Assembly: GCA_910587275.1 (NCBI GenBank)
Contig: CAJUMD010000145.1
Location: 1-6,242 of the forward strand
Direction: 5' to 3'
DNA from: an uncultured Kineothrix sp.
Lineage (GTDB): Bacteria; Bacillota; Clostridia; Lachnospirales; Lachnospiraceae
Length of the DNA stretch: 6,242 nt
Position 1 is the stretch's first letter. Every line of letters starts with the position of its first letter. The notes below the pieces were generated by a model, which did no database searches, was not told where the DNA came from, and saw only the letters and a list, made by a program, of their open reading frames with translations. Shown here piece by piece: positions 1-6,242 of this stretch. Made by a program: the position numbers and the translations under genes.

Positions 1-45
1 AGCTATAAATTCCTTGATTTTTTAAGGGAAATCACTTGACAATAT

Positions 46-52
46 AGGGAGG
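46..52 (+). promoter_or_regulatory. Ribosome binding site of pyrG
   Basis: AGGGAGG lies 7 bases before the ATG at 60, a near-ideal Shine-Dalgarno match and spacing. It fixes the pyrG start. The 59 bases of upstream DNA in the window are AT-rich, and no convincing promoter with a sensible transcript start can be placed there, so the promoter probably lies beyond the left edge. Confidence 0.85.
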
Positions 53-59
53 AAAACAA

Positions 60-1691
60 ATGCCCGTAAAATACGTGTTCGTCACAGGCGGTGTGGTATC
101 CGGCTTAGGAAAAGGAATCACGGCAGCATCCCTTGGAAGACTGTTAAAAGCCCGTGGTTACAAAGTCACCATGCAGAAATTCGACCCATACATCAATATT
201 GACCCCGGTACCATGAATCCCATCCAGCACGGGGAGGTTTTCGTCACCGACGACGGTACGGAAACGGATTTGGATTTAGGGCATTACGAACGGTTTATCG
301 ATGAGAATCTGGACAGAAATTCCAATGTTACCACCGGAAAAATCTACTGGTCCGTCCTCCAGAAAGAACGCCGGGGGGATTACGGCGGCGGCACCGTTCA
401 GGTGATTCCCCATATCACAAACGAGATTAAAAGCCGGTTTTACCGGAATTTTACCGATACGGAAACAAGGATTGCCATTATCGAGGTAGGCGGCACCGTG
501 GGCGATATCGAAAGCCAGCCTTTCCTGGAATCCATACGCCAGTTCCAGCACGAAGCAGGGCGGGAAAATGTTATCCTGATTCACGTCACCCTCATCCCTT
601 ACCTGCGCGCTTCCCAGGAAATGAAGACGAAACCCACACAGGCAAGCGTGAAGGAACTGCAGGGAATGGGAATACGCCCCGACATCATTGTATGCCGCAG
701 CGAATTTCCTTTGGAACAGGGCATTAAGGATAAAATCGCCCTGTTCTGTAACGTATCCAACGACCGCGTCCTGCAGAACCTCGATGTGGAATATTTATAT
801 GAGGCTCCTCTTGCCATGGAAAAGGAGCATTTGGCACAGGTTGCCTGCGAATGCCTGCACCTGCCCTGCCCCGAACCGGATCTTTCCGACTGGACGGCGA
901 TGGTGGAAGCCCTGCGCACCCCTTCCGGCGATGTCACCATTGCTTTGGTAGGGAAATATACCCAATTGCATGACGCCTATATCAGTGTCGTGGAAGCCTT
1001 AAAGCACGGCGGTATCTCCAACCGCGTCAACGTCCATATCAAGTGGGTGGATTCGGAAACCGTTTCCGGCGAAAATGCGGACGGTATTCTGCGTGAGGCG
1101 GATGGCATCATTGTTCCCGGCGGTTTCGGCGACCGCGGCATTGACGGCATGATTACTGCAATCCGCTATGCCAGAACGCAAAAGATTCCATTCCTCGGAC
1201 TCTGCCTGGGTATGCAGCTTTCCATCGTGGAATATGCACGCCACGTGGTCGGGTACCACGATGCCCACAGCGTGGAGCTGGACCCTTCCACTACCCATCC
1301 TGTCATCGCCCTCATGCCGGACCAAAACGGTGTGGAGGATATCGGCGGCACCCTGCGGCTCGGTTCCTATCCCTGCGTATTGGAGGAACATTCCAAAGCA
1401 CACGCGCTGTACGGGAAAAAGACCATCCATGAGCGGCACAGGCACCGCTATGAGGTAAACAACGATTTCCGGGCGGTACTCACGGAATACGGCATGAAAC
1501 TGTCCGGCATGTCCCCGGACGGGCGTATCGTAGAAATGTGCGAGATACCGGAGCACCCGTTCTTCGTTGCCACACAGGCACACCCGGAATTAACATCGAG
1601 ACCCAACAGGCCCCACCCCCTGTTCAGCGGTTTTATTGCCGCCGCCAGGGAATACAAAGGCAGTGCTGCGGCGGAACAGTCACGGAAATGA
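60..1691 (+). CDS. pyrG: CTP synthase (glutamine hydrolysing)
   Basis: This enzyme makes CTP from UTP, ATP and glutamine in the cytoplasm, the last step of de novo pyrimidine nucleotide synthesis. The 543-aa length is normal for the family. The N-terminal synthetase (amidoligase) domain, about residues 1-270, opens with the nucleotide-binding loop GGVVSGLGKG (10-19), then DPYINIDPGTMNP (42-54), EVGGTVGDIESQPF (142-155) and the UTP/CTP-contact segment KTKPTQASVKEL (189-200). The class I glutamine amidotransferase domain, about 290-535, has the oxyanion-loop segment GGFGDRG (354-360), the nucleophile Cys382 in GLCLGMQL, and His508/Glu510 in QAHPE, so the catalytic triad is complete. The ATG at 60 is backed by a strong ribosome binding site, and KYVFVTGG right after it is the usual N-terminus. 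Its stop codon overlaps the Shine-Dalgarno site of the next gene, which suggests co-transcription. No frameshift or missing residue is seen. Confidence 0.98.
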   Translation: MPVKYVFVTGGVVSGLGKGITAASLGRLLKARGYKVTMQKFDPYINIDPGTMNPIQHGEVFVTDDGTETDLDLGHYERFIDENLDRNSNVTTGKIYWSVLQKERRGDYGGGTVQVIPHITNEIKSRFYRNFTDTETRIAIIEVGGTVGDIESQPFLESIRQFQHEAGRENVILIHVTLIPYLRASQEMKTKPTQASVKELQGMGIRPDIIVCRSEFPLEQGIKDKIALFCNVSNDRVLQNLDVEYLYEAPLAMEKEHLAQVACECLHLPCPEPDLSDWTAMVEALRTPSGDVTIALVGKYTQLHDAYISVVEALKHGGISNRVNVHIKWVDSETVSGENADGILREADGIIVPGGFGDRGIDGMITAIRYARTQKIPFLGLCLGMQLSIVEYARHVVGYHDAHSVELDPSTTHPVIALMPDQNGVEDIGGTLRLGSYPCVLEEHSKAHALYGKKTIHERHRHRYEVNNDFRAVLTEYGMKLSGMSPDGRIVEMCEIPEHPFFVATQAHPELTSRPNRPHPLFSGFIAAAREYKGSAAAEQSRK

Positions 1692-1693
1692 GG
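1690..1693 (+). promoter_or_regulatory. Ribosome binding site deciding the DUF1846 start
   Basis: GAGG, six bases before the ATG at 1700, overlaps the TGA stop of pyrG (1689-1691). An in-frame ATG at 1688 overlaps that stop (ATGA) but has no good Shine-Dalgarno site before it, and it would add MRRT ahead of the N-terminus that I expect for this family. The 1700 start is therefore preferred. The arrangement suggests that ribosomes finishing pyrG help to start the next gene. Confidence 0.6.
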
Positions 1694-1699
1694 CGAACC

Positions 1700-3184
1700 A
1701 TGAACACAGGATTTGACAACCAGAAATACTTAAAGATGCAGTCGGAACATATCAAAGAACGGATTGCACAGTTCGGAAATAAACTGTATTTGGAATTCGG
1801 CGGCAAGCTGTTTGACGACTACCACGCTTCGAGAGTCCTTCCCGGTTTCCAGCCGGACAGCAAACTGAACATGCTGCTCCAGCTAAAAGACCAGGCGGAA
1901 ATCGTCATTGTCATCAGCGCGGATGCCATTGAAAAGAATAAGCTGCGGGGCGACCTGGGCATCACTTACGATTTGGACGTCCTGCGCCTGATCGATGCCT
2001 TCCAATCCATCGGTCTGTATGTGGGAAGTGTAGTCATTACACAATATGCGGGACAATCCGCGGCAGAACATTTCCGGGAACGCCTGTCCAACCTTGGAAT
2101 CCAATCCTACCTGCATTATGTCATCGAGGGCTATCCAAGCAACATTGACCATATCGTCAGTGCGGATGGCTACGGAAAAAACGACTATATCGAGACATCC
2201 AAACCGCTGGTCATCGTCACCGCCCCCGGACCCGGAAGCGGCAAAATGGCCACCTGCCTTTCCCAGCTCTACCACGAACACAAGCGGGGCATAAAAGCAG
2301 GCTATGCAAAATTTGAAACATTCCCCATATGGAACCTGCCCCTGCGCCATCCGGTAAACGTGGCATATGAGGCGGCGACTGCCGACTTAAACGACGTCAA
2401 CATGATAGACCCTTTTCATCTTGAGGCTTACGGGGAAACCACGGTCAACTACAACCGCGATATTGAGATTTTTCCCGTACTGAATGCCATGTTTGAACAG
2501 ATTTCGGGGTACAGTCCTTATAAATCCCCCACGGACATGGGCGTCAACATGGCGGGCAACTGTATCACGGACGACGAAGTGTGCCGGAAAGCCTCCCAGC
2601 AGGAAATCATCCGCCGCTACTATCAGGCGCTTTACGACCAGGCGAAAGACCGTTTGGGCGCCAAAGAAACGGTATACAAGCTGGAGCTCCTCATGAAGCA
2701 GGCGTCCATCCGCATTGAGGACCGGAAAGTGGTTCCCGCCGCCATGATGCGCCAGGAAAATACCAATCATCCGGCAGTTGCCATCGAACTTCCTGACGGA
2801 CTGATCCTCACCGGAAAGACCTCGGACTTATTGGGCGCATCCGCCGCGGCGCTGCTCAATGCGTTAAAAACCCTGGGCGGCATAGAACATAACAGGCATT
2901 TGGTATCCCCGGCTTCCATAGAGCCGATACAGACCTTAAAGACGGACTACCTGGGCAGCCGCAATCCCCGCTTACATACGGACGAAATACTGATTGCCCT
3001 TTCCGCCAGTGCCGCCGATGATGCCAACGCACGGCTGGCGCTTTCCCAGCTTCCGAAACTGAAGGGCTGCGAAGTGCATTCCACCGTCATCCTGTCTTCC
3101 GTGGATGAGAATACCTTCCGCAAGCTGGGTATGCACCTGACCTGTGAACCGGTGTATGAGACGAATAAAATATTCCATAGATAA
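1700..3184 (+). CDS. DUF1846 family protein (UPF0371), function unknown
   Basis: The 494-aa protein is recognised as a full-length DUF1846/UPF0371 protein (about 490-500 aa is usual), a family conserved in Firmicutes and Actinobacteria with structural-genomics models but no established role that I know of. The expected N-terminus, GFDNQKYLKMQSEHIKERI, starts at residue 4. Other conserved-looking blocks are LPGFQPDSKLNMLLQLKD (47-64), GDLGITYDLDVLRLID (84-99), TAPGPGSGKMATCLSQLYHE (174-193), a central stretch with NMIDPFHLEAYGE (234-246) and VNYNRDIEIFP (249-259), and SRNPRLHTDEILIALS (420-435). GPGSGK resembles a Walker A loop, but the first glycine of GxxxxGK[ST] is a proline and the last position is Met, so nucleotide binding is a guess. 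No signal peptide or membrane segment is seen, so it is probably cytoplasmic. It sits 8 bases after pyrG and probably shares its transcript. Family assignment is firm; function is open. Confidence 0.9.
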   Translation: MNTGFDNQKYLKMQSEHIKERIAQFGNKLYLEFGGKLFDDYHASRVLPGFQPDSKLNMLLQLKDQAEIVIVISADAIEKNKLRGDLGITYDLDVLRLIDAFQSIGLYVGSVVITQYAGQSAAEHFRERLSNLGIQSYLHYVIEGYPSNIDHIVSADGYGKNDYIETSKPLVIVTAPGPGSGKMATCLSQLYHEHKRGIKAGYAKFETFPIWNLPLRHPVNVAYEAATADLNDVNMIDPFHLEAYGETTVNYNRDIEIFPVLNAMFEQISGYSPYKSPTDMGVNMAGNCITDDEVCRKASQQEIIRRYYQALYDQAKDRLGAKETVYKLELLMKQASIRIEDRKVVPAAMMRQENTNHPAVAIELPDGLILTGKTSDLLGASAAALLNALKTLGGIEHNRHLVSPASIEPIQTLKTDYLGSRNPRLHTDEILIALSASAADDANARLALSQLPKLKGCEVHSTVILSSVDENTFRKLGMHLTCEPVYETNKIFHR

Positions 3185-3196
3185 TCATTTTCCATT

Positions 3197-3233
3197 ATGC
3201 ATTGGAGCGTGCTTTAAGCACGCTCCAATGCAT
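3197..3233. terminator. Perfect 18-bp palindrome between convergent genes, probable shared terminator
   Basis: ATGCATTGGAGCGTGCTT (3197-3214) and AAGCACGCTCCAATGCAT (3216-3233) are exact reverse complements around a single base, T3215. The GC-rich core would form a very stable hairpin in either transcript. It sits where the + strand DUF1846 gene (stop at 3184) meets the - strand glucosidase gene (stop 3216-3214), which is where a bidirectional terminator is expected. Neither side has a proper run of U: the + side continues TCAGTTTCTCC and the - side AATGGAAAATG. Intrinsic termination may thus be weak, and the hairpin may mainly protect 3' ends. Confidence 0.6.
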
Positions 3234-5505
3234 TCAGTTTCTCCACCAAAGCCTCCACATCCGCCATGGTAATCCCCGTTGCCACGCTTCCGAAACCTAC
3301 CGCGCCGCGCAGCGGCATATACCGCATCATGGCTTCCTGCATTTCCACGGATATGGCTTCCGCCTCGGAACTTCCCTCTTCGCCTTCCTCCGGCGCAAAG
3401 TTCACGCTGTCTGCCATGGCTTCCATCACCATTGCTTTCGCTTCCGGGTTCTTAAATATATCTTCCATAATGGAATCCGTGGTATACACCATGGGCAGCC
3501 TTACGGTGGATTCCACCGTAACGGTCTGGGTCAGCACGATATCACGGGAAGACTTTCCAATCATGATTTCAAACGTACCGCTTTCCACATGCCAGTCCTT
3601 TATCTGTACATTATAATATGCAAACGCCCGCTTGGACAAAACAAATGTCACCGTCTTGGTTTCCCCCGGTTCCAGTTGCACTTTGGCAAAGTCTTTCAGC
3701 TCTTTCACCGGACGGATGACGCTGCTCTCCTTATCCCCCACATAAAGCTGGACGATTTCTTTCCCCGCCATCTTCCCGCTGTTGGTCACGTCCACGGAAA
3801 CCGTCAGGCTGTCCGTATCCTTCATGCATCCGGCGCTGAGCTTCAGGTTGGAATACGTGTATTCCGTATAGGACAGCCCATGCCCGAAGGGAAACAGTAC
3901 CTCCATCTTCTTTTTGTCATAATAACGGTAACCCACGAAAATTCCTTCCTTATACTCCACGGTATTGCCCTCGCCGGGGAAATTCAGATAGGACGGATTG
4001 TCTTCCAGTTTTACGGGAAATGTCTCCGGCAGTTTCGCGCTGGGATTGACTTTCCCGAACAGGATATCATATTCCGCACCGCCTACCGCCTGTCCGCCCA
4101 GATACGCTTCCACCACGCCTTTTACGCTGTCAATCCACGGCATTTCCACGGGAGAACCGTTATGGAGCACCACCACTACATTCGGCTGTACGGCAGCCAC
4201 CTGACGAATCAGCTCATTTTGGCATTCCGGCATACGCATATGCTCCCGGTCAAACCCTTCCGACTCAAACGCATCGGGCAGACCCGCAAAAATCACTGCC
4301 GCTTCCGCCTGTCTGGCACATTCCACCGCTTCCGCCAGCAATTCCCTGTCAGTCCTGTCTTCTTCATCACGGAAGCCCTGGGCATAACAGATACCCGGAT
4401 TTCCTGCCGCAGCATCCATCGCCGAAGTCACTTTATGGCTGTTGATGTGGGAACTGCCGCCGCCCTGATAACGGGGTTCTTTGGCATATTTTCCGATAAA
4501 GGCGATTTTCTTTCCTTCCTGCAGGGGAAGGATACCGTCGTTTTTTAACAGGACAATGGTTTCCTCCGCCACTTTCCTTGCCATCTCATGATCCTTGTCC
4601 CTGTCGAAAACAGCCGTCTTGTCCCTGTTCTCCTCATAGCGGTATACGATATTCAGAATCCTCTCAACCGCCCGGTCCAAAACACTTTCCTTAAGGGTCC
4701 CCTGCTTAACGGCTTCCACAATCAACCGGTCATTGCTGCCGCCCGAAGAAGGCATTTCCAATTCCAGCCCTGCCTTCAAATCGGCCACCCTGTCATTCAC
4801 CGCCCCCCAGTCGCTCATCACATAGCCGTCAAATCCCCACTCATCCCTGAGCACATCCGTCAGGTACTTCTGATTCTCCGCGGCATACACGCCGTTTATT
4901 TTATTATAGGAACACATCACCGTCCACGGTTTCTGTTCCCGGACCGCCCCTTCAAACGCCGCCAGGTAAATTTCCCGCAGCGTGCGTTCGTCCGCTTCCG
5001 CCGATACGGACATCCTGCGGGTTTCCTGGTTGTTACCAAGGAAATGCTTGATGCTCGTTCCCACGTGTTTGCTTTGGACGCCCTTTATCAAAGCTCCCGC
5101 CGTCTGCGATGCCAAAACGGGGTCTTCGGAATAATATTCAAAGTTCCTGCCGCAAAGAGGCGACCGTTTGATGTTTACCGCAGGTCCCAGGATGACGCTG
5201 ACGCCTTCCGCCTGGCATTCGTTCCCCAGGACCTCCCCCATTTCCGTCAGCAAATCCCGGTTAAAAGATGCCGCCGTACCGCAGCCTGCCGGAAAGCATA
5301 CCGCCTTAATACTTTCGTTTACCCCCAAATGATCCGCCTTGTCGTCCTGTTTGCGCAATCCGTGCGGTCCGTCGGATACCATGGATGCCGGAATGCCCAA
5401 ACGCTCCACCGCCTCCGTATGCCAAAAATCCGCACCCGAACACATGGAAGCCTTTTCCTCCAAAGTCATTTCCGCCACCAATTGCCTGATTTTTTCCAAT
5501 GTCAT
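3214..5505 (-). CDS. Glycoside hydrolase family 3 beta-glucosidase-like enzyme
   Basis: This is a retaining GH3 enzyme of 763 aa, probably cleaving terminal beta-linked glucose or related sugars from oligosaccharides or glycosides. With no signal peptide or membrane segment, it likely acts in the cytoplasm on imported substrate. The N-terminal barrel, about residues 5-290, has SDGPHGLR (44-51), GP..NI.R.PL.GRNFEYYSEDP (107-129), KHF.GNNQE (153-161), MCSYNKING (197-205) and the nucleophile Asp232 in MSDWGA. The second GH3 domain, about 310-545, has VLLKNDGILPL (318-328), the likely acid/base Glu416 in ESEGFDR, and LFPFGHGLSYT (537-547). A fibronectin-III-like domain follows at about 570-655 (GKEIVQLYVGD). 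The last ~95 residues are an extra tail with an acidic stretch at 704-717. The ATG at 5505 is chosen because MTLEKIRQLVAEMTLEEKASM is the usual GH3 opening and a ribosome site precedes it; the frame stays open to 5586, but those codons look noncoding. Substrate specificity cannot be read from sequence. It stands alone, with no transporter or regulator in view. Confidence 0.95.
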   Translation of the reverse strand: MTLEKIRQLVAEMTLEEKASMCSGADFWHTEAVERLGIPASMVSDGPHGLRKQDDKADHLGVNESIKAVCFPAGCGTAASFNRDLLTEMGEVLGNECQAEGVSVILGPAVNIKRSPLCGRNFEYYSEDPVLASQTAGALIKGVQSKHVGTSIKHFLGNNQETRRMSVSAEADERTLREIYLAAFEGAVREQKPWTVMCSYNKINGVYAAENQKYLTDVLRDEWGFDGYVMSDWGAVNDRVADLKAGLELEMPSSGGSNDRLIVEAVKQGTLKESVLDRAVERILNIVYRYEENRDKTAVFDRDKDHEMARKVAEETIVLLKNDGILPLQEGKKIAFIGKYAKEPRYQGGGSSHINSHKVTSAMDAAAGNPGICYAQGFRDEEDRTDRELLAEAVECARQAEAAVIFAGLPDAFESEGFDREHMRMPECQNELIRQVAAVQPNVVVVLHNGSPVEMPWIDSVKGVVEAYLGGQAVGGAEYDILFGKVNPSAKLPETFPVKLEDNPSYLNFPGEGNTVEYKEGIFVGYRYYDKKKMEVLFPFGHGLSYTEYTYSNLKLSAGCMKDTDSLTVSVDVTNSGKMAGKEIVQLYVGDKESSVIRPVKELKDFAKVQLEPGETKTVTFVLSKRAFAYYNVQIKDWHVESGTFEIMIGKSSRDIVLTQTVTVESTVRLPMVYTTDSIMEDIFKNPEAKAMVMEAMADSVNFAPEEGEEGSSEAEAISVEMQEAMMRYMPLRGAVGFGSVATGITMADVEALVEKLNALERA

Positions 5506-5510
5506 TTTGT

Positions 5511-5522
5511 TTCCTGCTCCTT
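5511..5522 (-). promoter_or_regulatory. Ribosome binding site region of the GH3 gene
   Basis: Read on the - strand, AAGGAG (5522-5517) lies 11 bases before the ATG at 5505 and a second, weaker AGGAA (5515-5511) lies 5 bases before it. The first is the better match but its spacing is slightly long; the two may act as alternatives. Together they support the start at 5505. Confidence 0.65.
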
Positions 5523-5576
5523 TCCTTTTTTTGCGGGACAGTTTGTGATTTTCCAATACTACTTTAATATTAACAC

Positions 5577-5600
5577 ACAATAGCACAGTTCACTATCTGT
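5577..5600. promoter_or_regulatory. Possible operator-like inverted repeat upstream of the GH3 gene
   Basis: ACAATAG and CTATCTGT flank a 9-base spacer; they pair if one base is bulged. The site lies about 70-95 bases before the GH3 start codon, next to AT-rich DNA (5560-5575) that could hold a -10 element on the - strand. Half-site size and position suit a repressor or activator site, but the repeat is short and could be chance. No clear -35/-10 pair could be assigned. Confidence 0.2.
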
Positions 5601-5644
5601 TTTAGGAAAATTCAGGGAAAAGTCGTGGGTGAGCGGGGACGGAC

Positions 5645-5981
5645 GCAAAAGCCAGGAGCACAACTCCCTGCCCGGTTTCTCCCTGTCTTCCGGTGCTTCC
5701 CCTGCCGGTATCTGTTCAAACCTGACGGCAAAAATGGGCTGTTTCTAATTGTGCCCAGCCGTCGGTTTCTGACCACGGCGGCGAAACTCCTCACAGGATA
5801 TTTCCCGTTCCGCGAAATACCCTGTTCGCCAGACAACGCCGCCTAAAGCGGTCAGAAACCGACGGCTGGGCACAATAAGAAACAGCACCATTTTTTGAAA
5901 CAGGTTTTGAACAGATACCGGCAGGGGAAGCACCGGAAGACAGGGAGAAACCGGGCAGGGAGTTGTACTCCTGACTTTTGC
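5645..5981. repeat. 337-bp fold-back element with ~130-bp inverted arms
   Basis: The left arm (5645-5774) and the right arm (5850-5981) are reverse complements over about 132 aligned positions, with 8 mismatches and 2 single-base gaps by hand count (about 92% identity). The 61 bases 5660-5720 match 5906-5966 exactly, and 5748-5774 match 5850-5876 exactly. Most differences are clustered at 5724-5739 against 5887-5903. The 75-base centre continues the symmetry: GGCGGCG (5777-5783) pairs with CGCCGCC (5837-5843), and a 12-bp imperfect stem sits inside that. No transposase is encoded and no target-site duplication is visible at the edges. The best reading is a noncoding fold-back or MITE-like element; an inverted duplication, or a structured RNA encoded on the - strand, are alternatives. 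Confidence 0.9.
5793..5825. repeat. Inner hairpin at the tip of the fold-back element
   Basis: ACAGG-A-TATTTC (5793-5804) and GAAATA-C-CCTGT (5814-5825) are inverted repeats of 11 pairs with one A/C mismatch around a 9-base loop (5805-5813). It lies at the centre of the larger inverted repeat, so in single-stranded form the whole element would fold as one long rod with this as its apex. Confidence 0.75.
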
Positions 5982-6042
5982 CGAATAGCAAAAAAGGAAT
6001 ATTGCGCATGCCAAATACTAAAAAATTGGTAAAAAAACAAAA

Positions 6043-6056
6043 ATATACATGTATAT
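6043..6056. repeat. 14-bp perfect AT-rich palindrome
   Basis: ATATACATGTATAT is an exact palindrome in a very AT-rich stretch. It could be a dimeric regulator site or just a product of base composition; nothing else nearby supports a role. Confidence 0.4.
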
Positions 6057-6111
6057 AGCTTCTTTTTCAGAACACACTAAGCGCAATAGATATTCTTCTG
6101 CAGTCAACACC

Positions 6112-6169
6112 CCCGCGGCAGTCGCCAAATATCCGCACGAGTGCGGCTACTTGGCTCGTTGCCTGCGGG
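6112..6169. repeat. 58-nt multi-part hairpin, possible structured RNA or repeat element
   Basis: Four complementary segments nest in order. CCCGC (6112-6116) pairs with GCGGG (6165-6169). GGCA (6117-6120) pairs with TGCC (6160-6163), leaving T6164 bulged. GCCAA (6124-6128) pairs with TTGGC (6151-6155). CCGCAC (6133-6138) pairs with GTGCGG (6141-6146), with a CGAG-type tip. They are separated by small, nearly symmetric internal loops of 3-4 bases. It is far more GC-rich than the DNA on either side. It has no U-run on either strand, so it does not look like a terminator. A dispersed palindromic repeat, a transposon-end structure or a leader RNA are all possible. Confidence 0.65.
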
Positions 6170-6242
6170 AATAAAACAGAAAAATATCCAAAATATTAGC
6201 AAGTCAAATCATAGAAATCCTAAATGAATTATGAATTAAATA

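Larger units (their letters stand above)
5506..6242. other. Long intergenic region without a credible gene
   Basis: These 737 bases hold the GH3 leader (5506-5644), a 337-bp fold-back element (5645-5981) and an AT-rich stretch (5982-6242) with a small palindrome and a 58-nt hairpin. Short reading frames cross the fold-back element on both strands, but the two arms simply encode the same peptide twice in opposite directions, as an inverted repeat must. None combines a good ribosome site with a recognisable protein. No tRNA, rRNA or CRISPR array is seen. The gene to the right, if any, lies beyond the window. Confidence 0.75.

Noticed and set aside
36..41. TTGACA as a -35 box for pyrG
   Set aside because: A -10 box at normal spacing would fall on or after the pyrG start codon. 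Pairing TTGATT (14-19) with GACAAT (38-43) would start the transcript within the ribosome site.
1538..1699. Upstream extension of the DUF1846 reading frame into pyrG
   Set aside because: The frame is open but lies entirely within pyrG, apart from its last 8 bases. The family N-terminus begins at 1700, where a Shine-Dalgarno site also fits.
3202..5583. Two long + strand open frames (448 and 331 codons) opposite the GH3 gene
   Set aside because: Their His/Arg/Phe-rich translations resemble no protein I recognise and mirror the codon pattern of the real GH3 gene on the other strand.
5506..5586. Longer N-terminus for the GH3 protein (27 more residues)
   Set aside because: The extra residues read through the ribosome site and AT-rich leader and do not resemble a signal peptide or the normal GH3 start.
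5612..6040. Small open frames of 62-89 codons across the fold-back element on both strands
   Set aside because: The same peptide (AQLPARFLPVFRCFPC...) appears from the left arm on + and the right arm on -, which is a necessary result of the inverted repeat. No recognisable domain or convincing start signal is seen.
6008..6058. 16-residue lysine-rich peptide MPNTKKLVKKQKYTCI after an AAGGA motif
   Set aside because: It is very short, in A-rich DNA where Lys codons arise by chance, and the spacing to the AAGGA is long. Kept only as a note.
6102..6169. Integron attC-like site formed by the 58-nt hairpin
   Set aside because: The flanking bases do not fit the paired RYYYAAC and GTTRRRY core sites, and no cassette gene or integrase is in view.
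6224..6242. Start of a gene running off the right edge (ATG at 6224)
   Set aside because: There are only six codons before the edge, no ribosome site and strongly AT-rich sequence with a tandem ATGAATT, so it is not supportable.

Overview
The window fits a low-to-mid GC Gram-positive gut-type Firmicute, most likely Lachnospiraceae or close kin. This is judged from the protein sequences: a clostridial-style CTP synthase, a DUF1846 protein and a Fn3-bearing cytosolic-type GH3 glucosidase, with purine-rich Shine-Dalgarno sites throughout. The assignment is inference; no search was run.

Left part (1-3184): two genes on the + strand. pyrG (CTP synthase, 543 aa) is complete and follows a strong ribosome binding site. 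It is followed after 8 bases by a complete DUF1846-family gene (494 aa) whose weak Shine-Dalgarno site overlaps the pyrG stop codon, so the two are very probably one transcript and translationally coupled. Middle part (3185-5505): a 763-aa GH3 beta-glucosidase-like gene on the - strand converges on the first pair. The 29-base gap and the 3' end of the glucosidase gene hold a perfect 18-bp palindrome whose centre is the glucosidase stop codon; it probably serves as a shared transcript end.

Right part (5506-6242): 737 bases without a credible gene. It is unusually rich in fold-back structure. Most of it is a 337-bp inverted repeat (5645-5981) with arms of about 130 bases, including a 61-bp perfect match, and with further smaller inverted repeats nested in its loop. 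To the right lie a 14-bp AT palindrome (6043-6056) and a separate 58-nt multi-part hairpin (6112-6169) in AT-rich DNA. These look like noncoding mobile or structured elements upstream of the glucosidase gene.

The two gene groups have no obvious joint pathway: pyrG makes CTP from UTP, the DUF1846 protein has no established role that I know of, and the GH3 enzyme likely releases sugars from imported beta-glucosides or oligosaccharides. The most unusual part of the window is the fold-back-rich intergenic region, not a gene.
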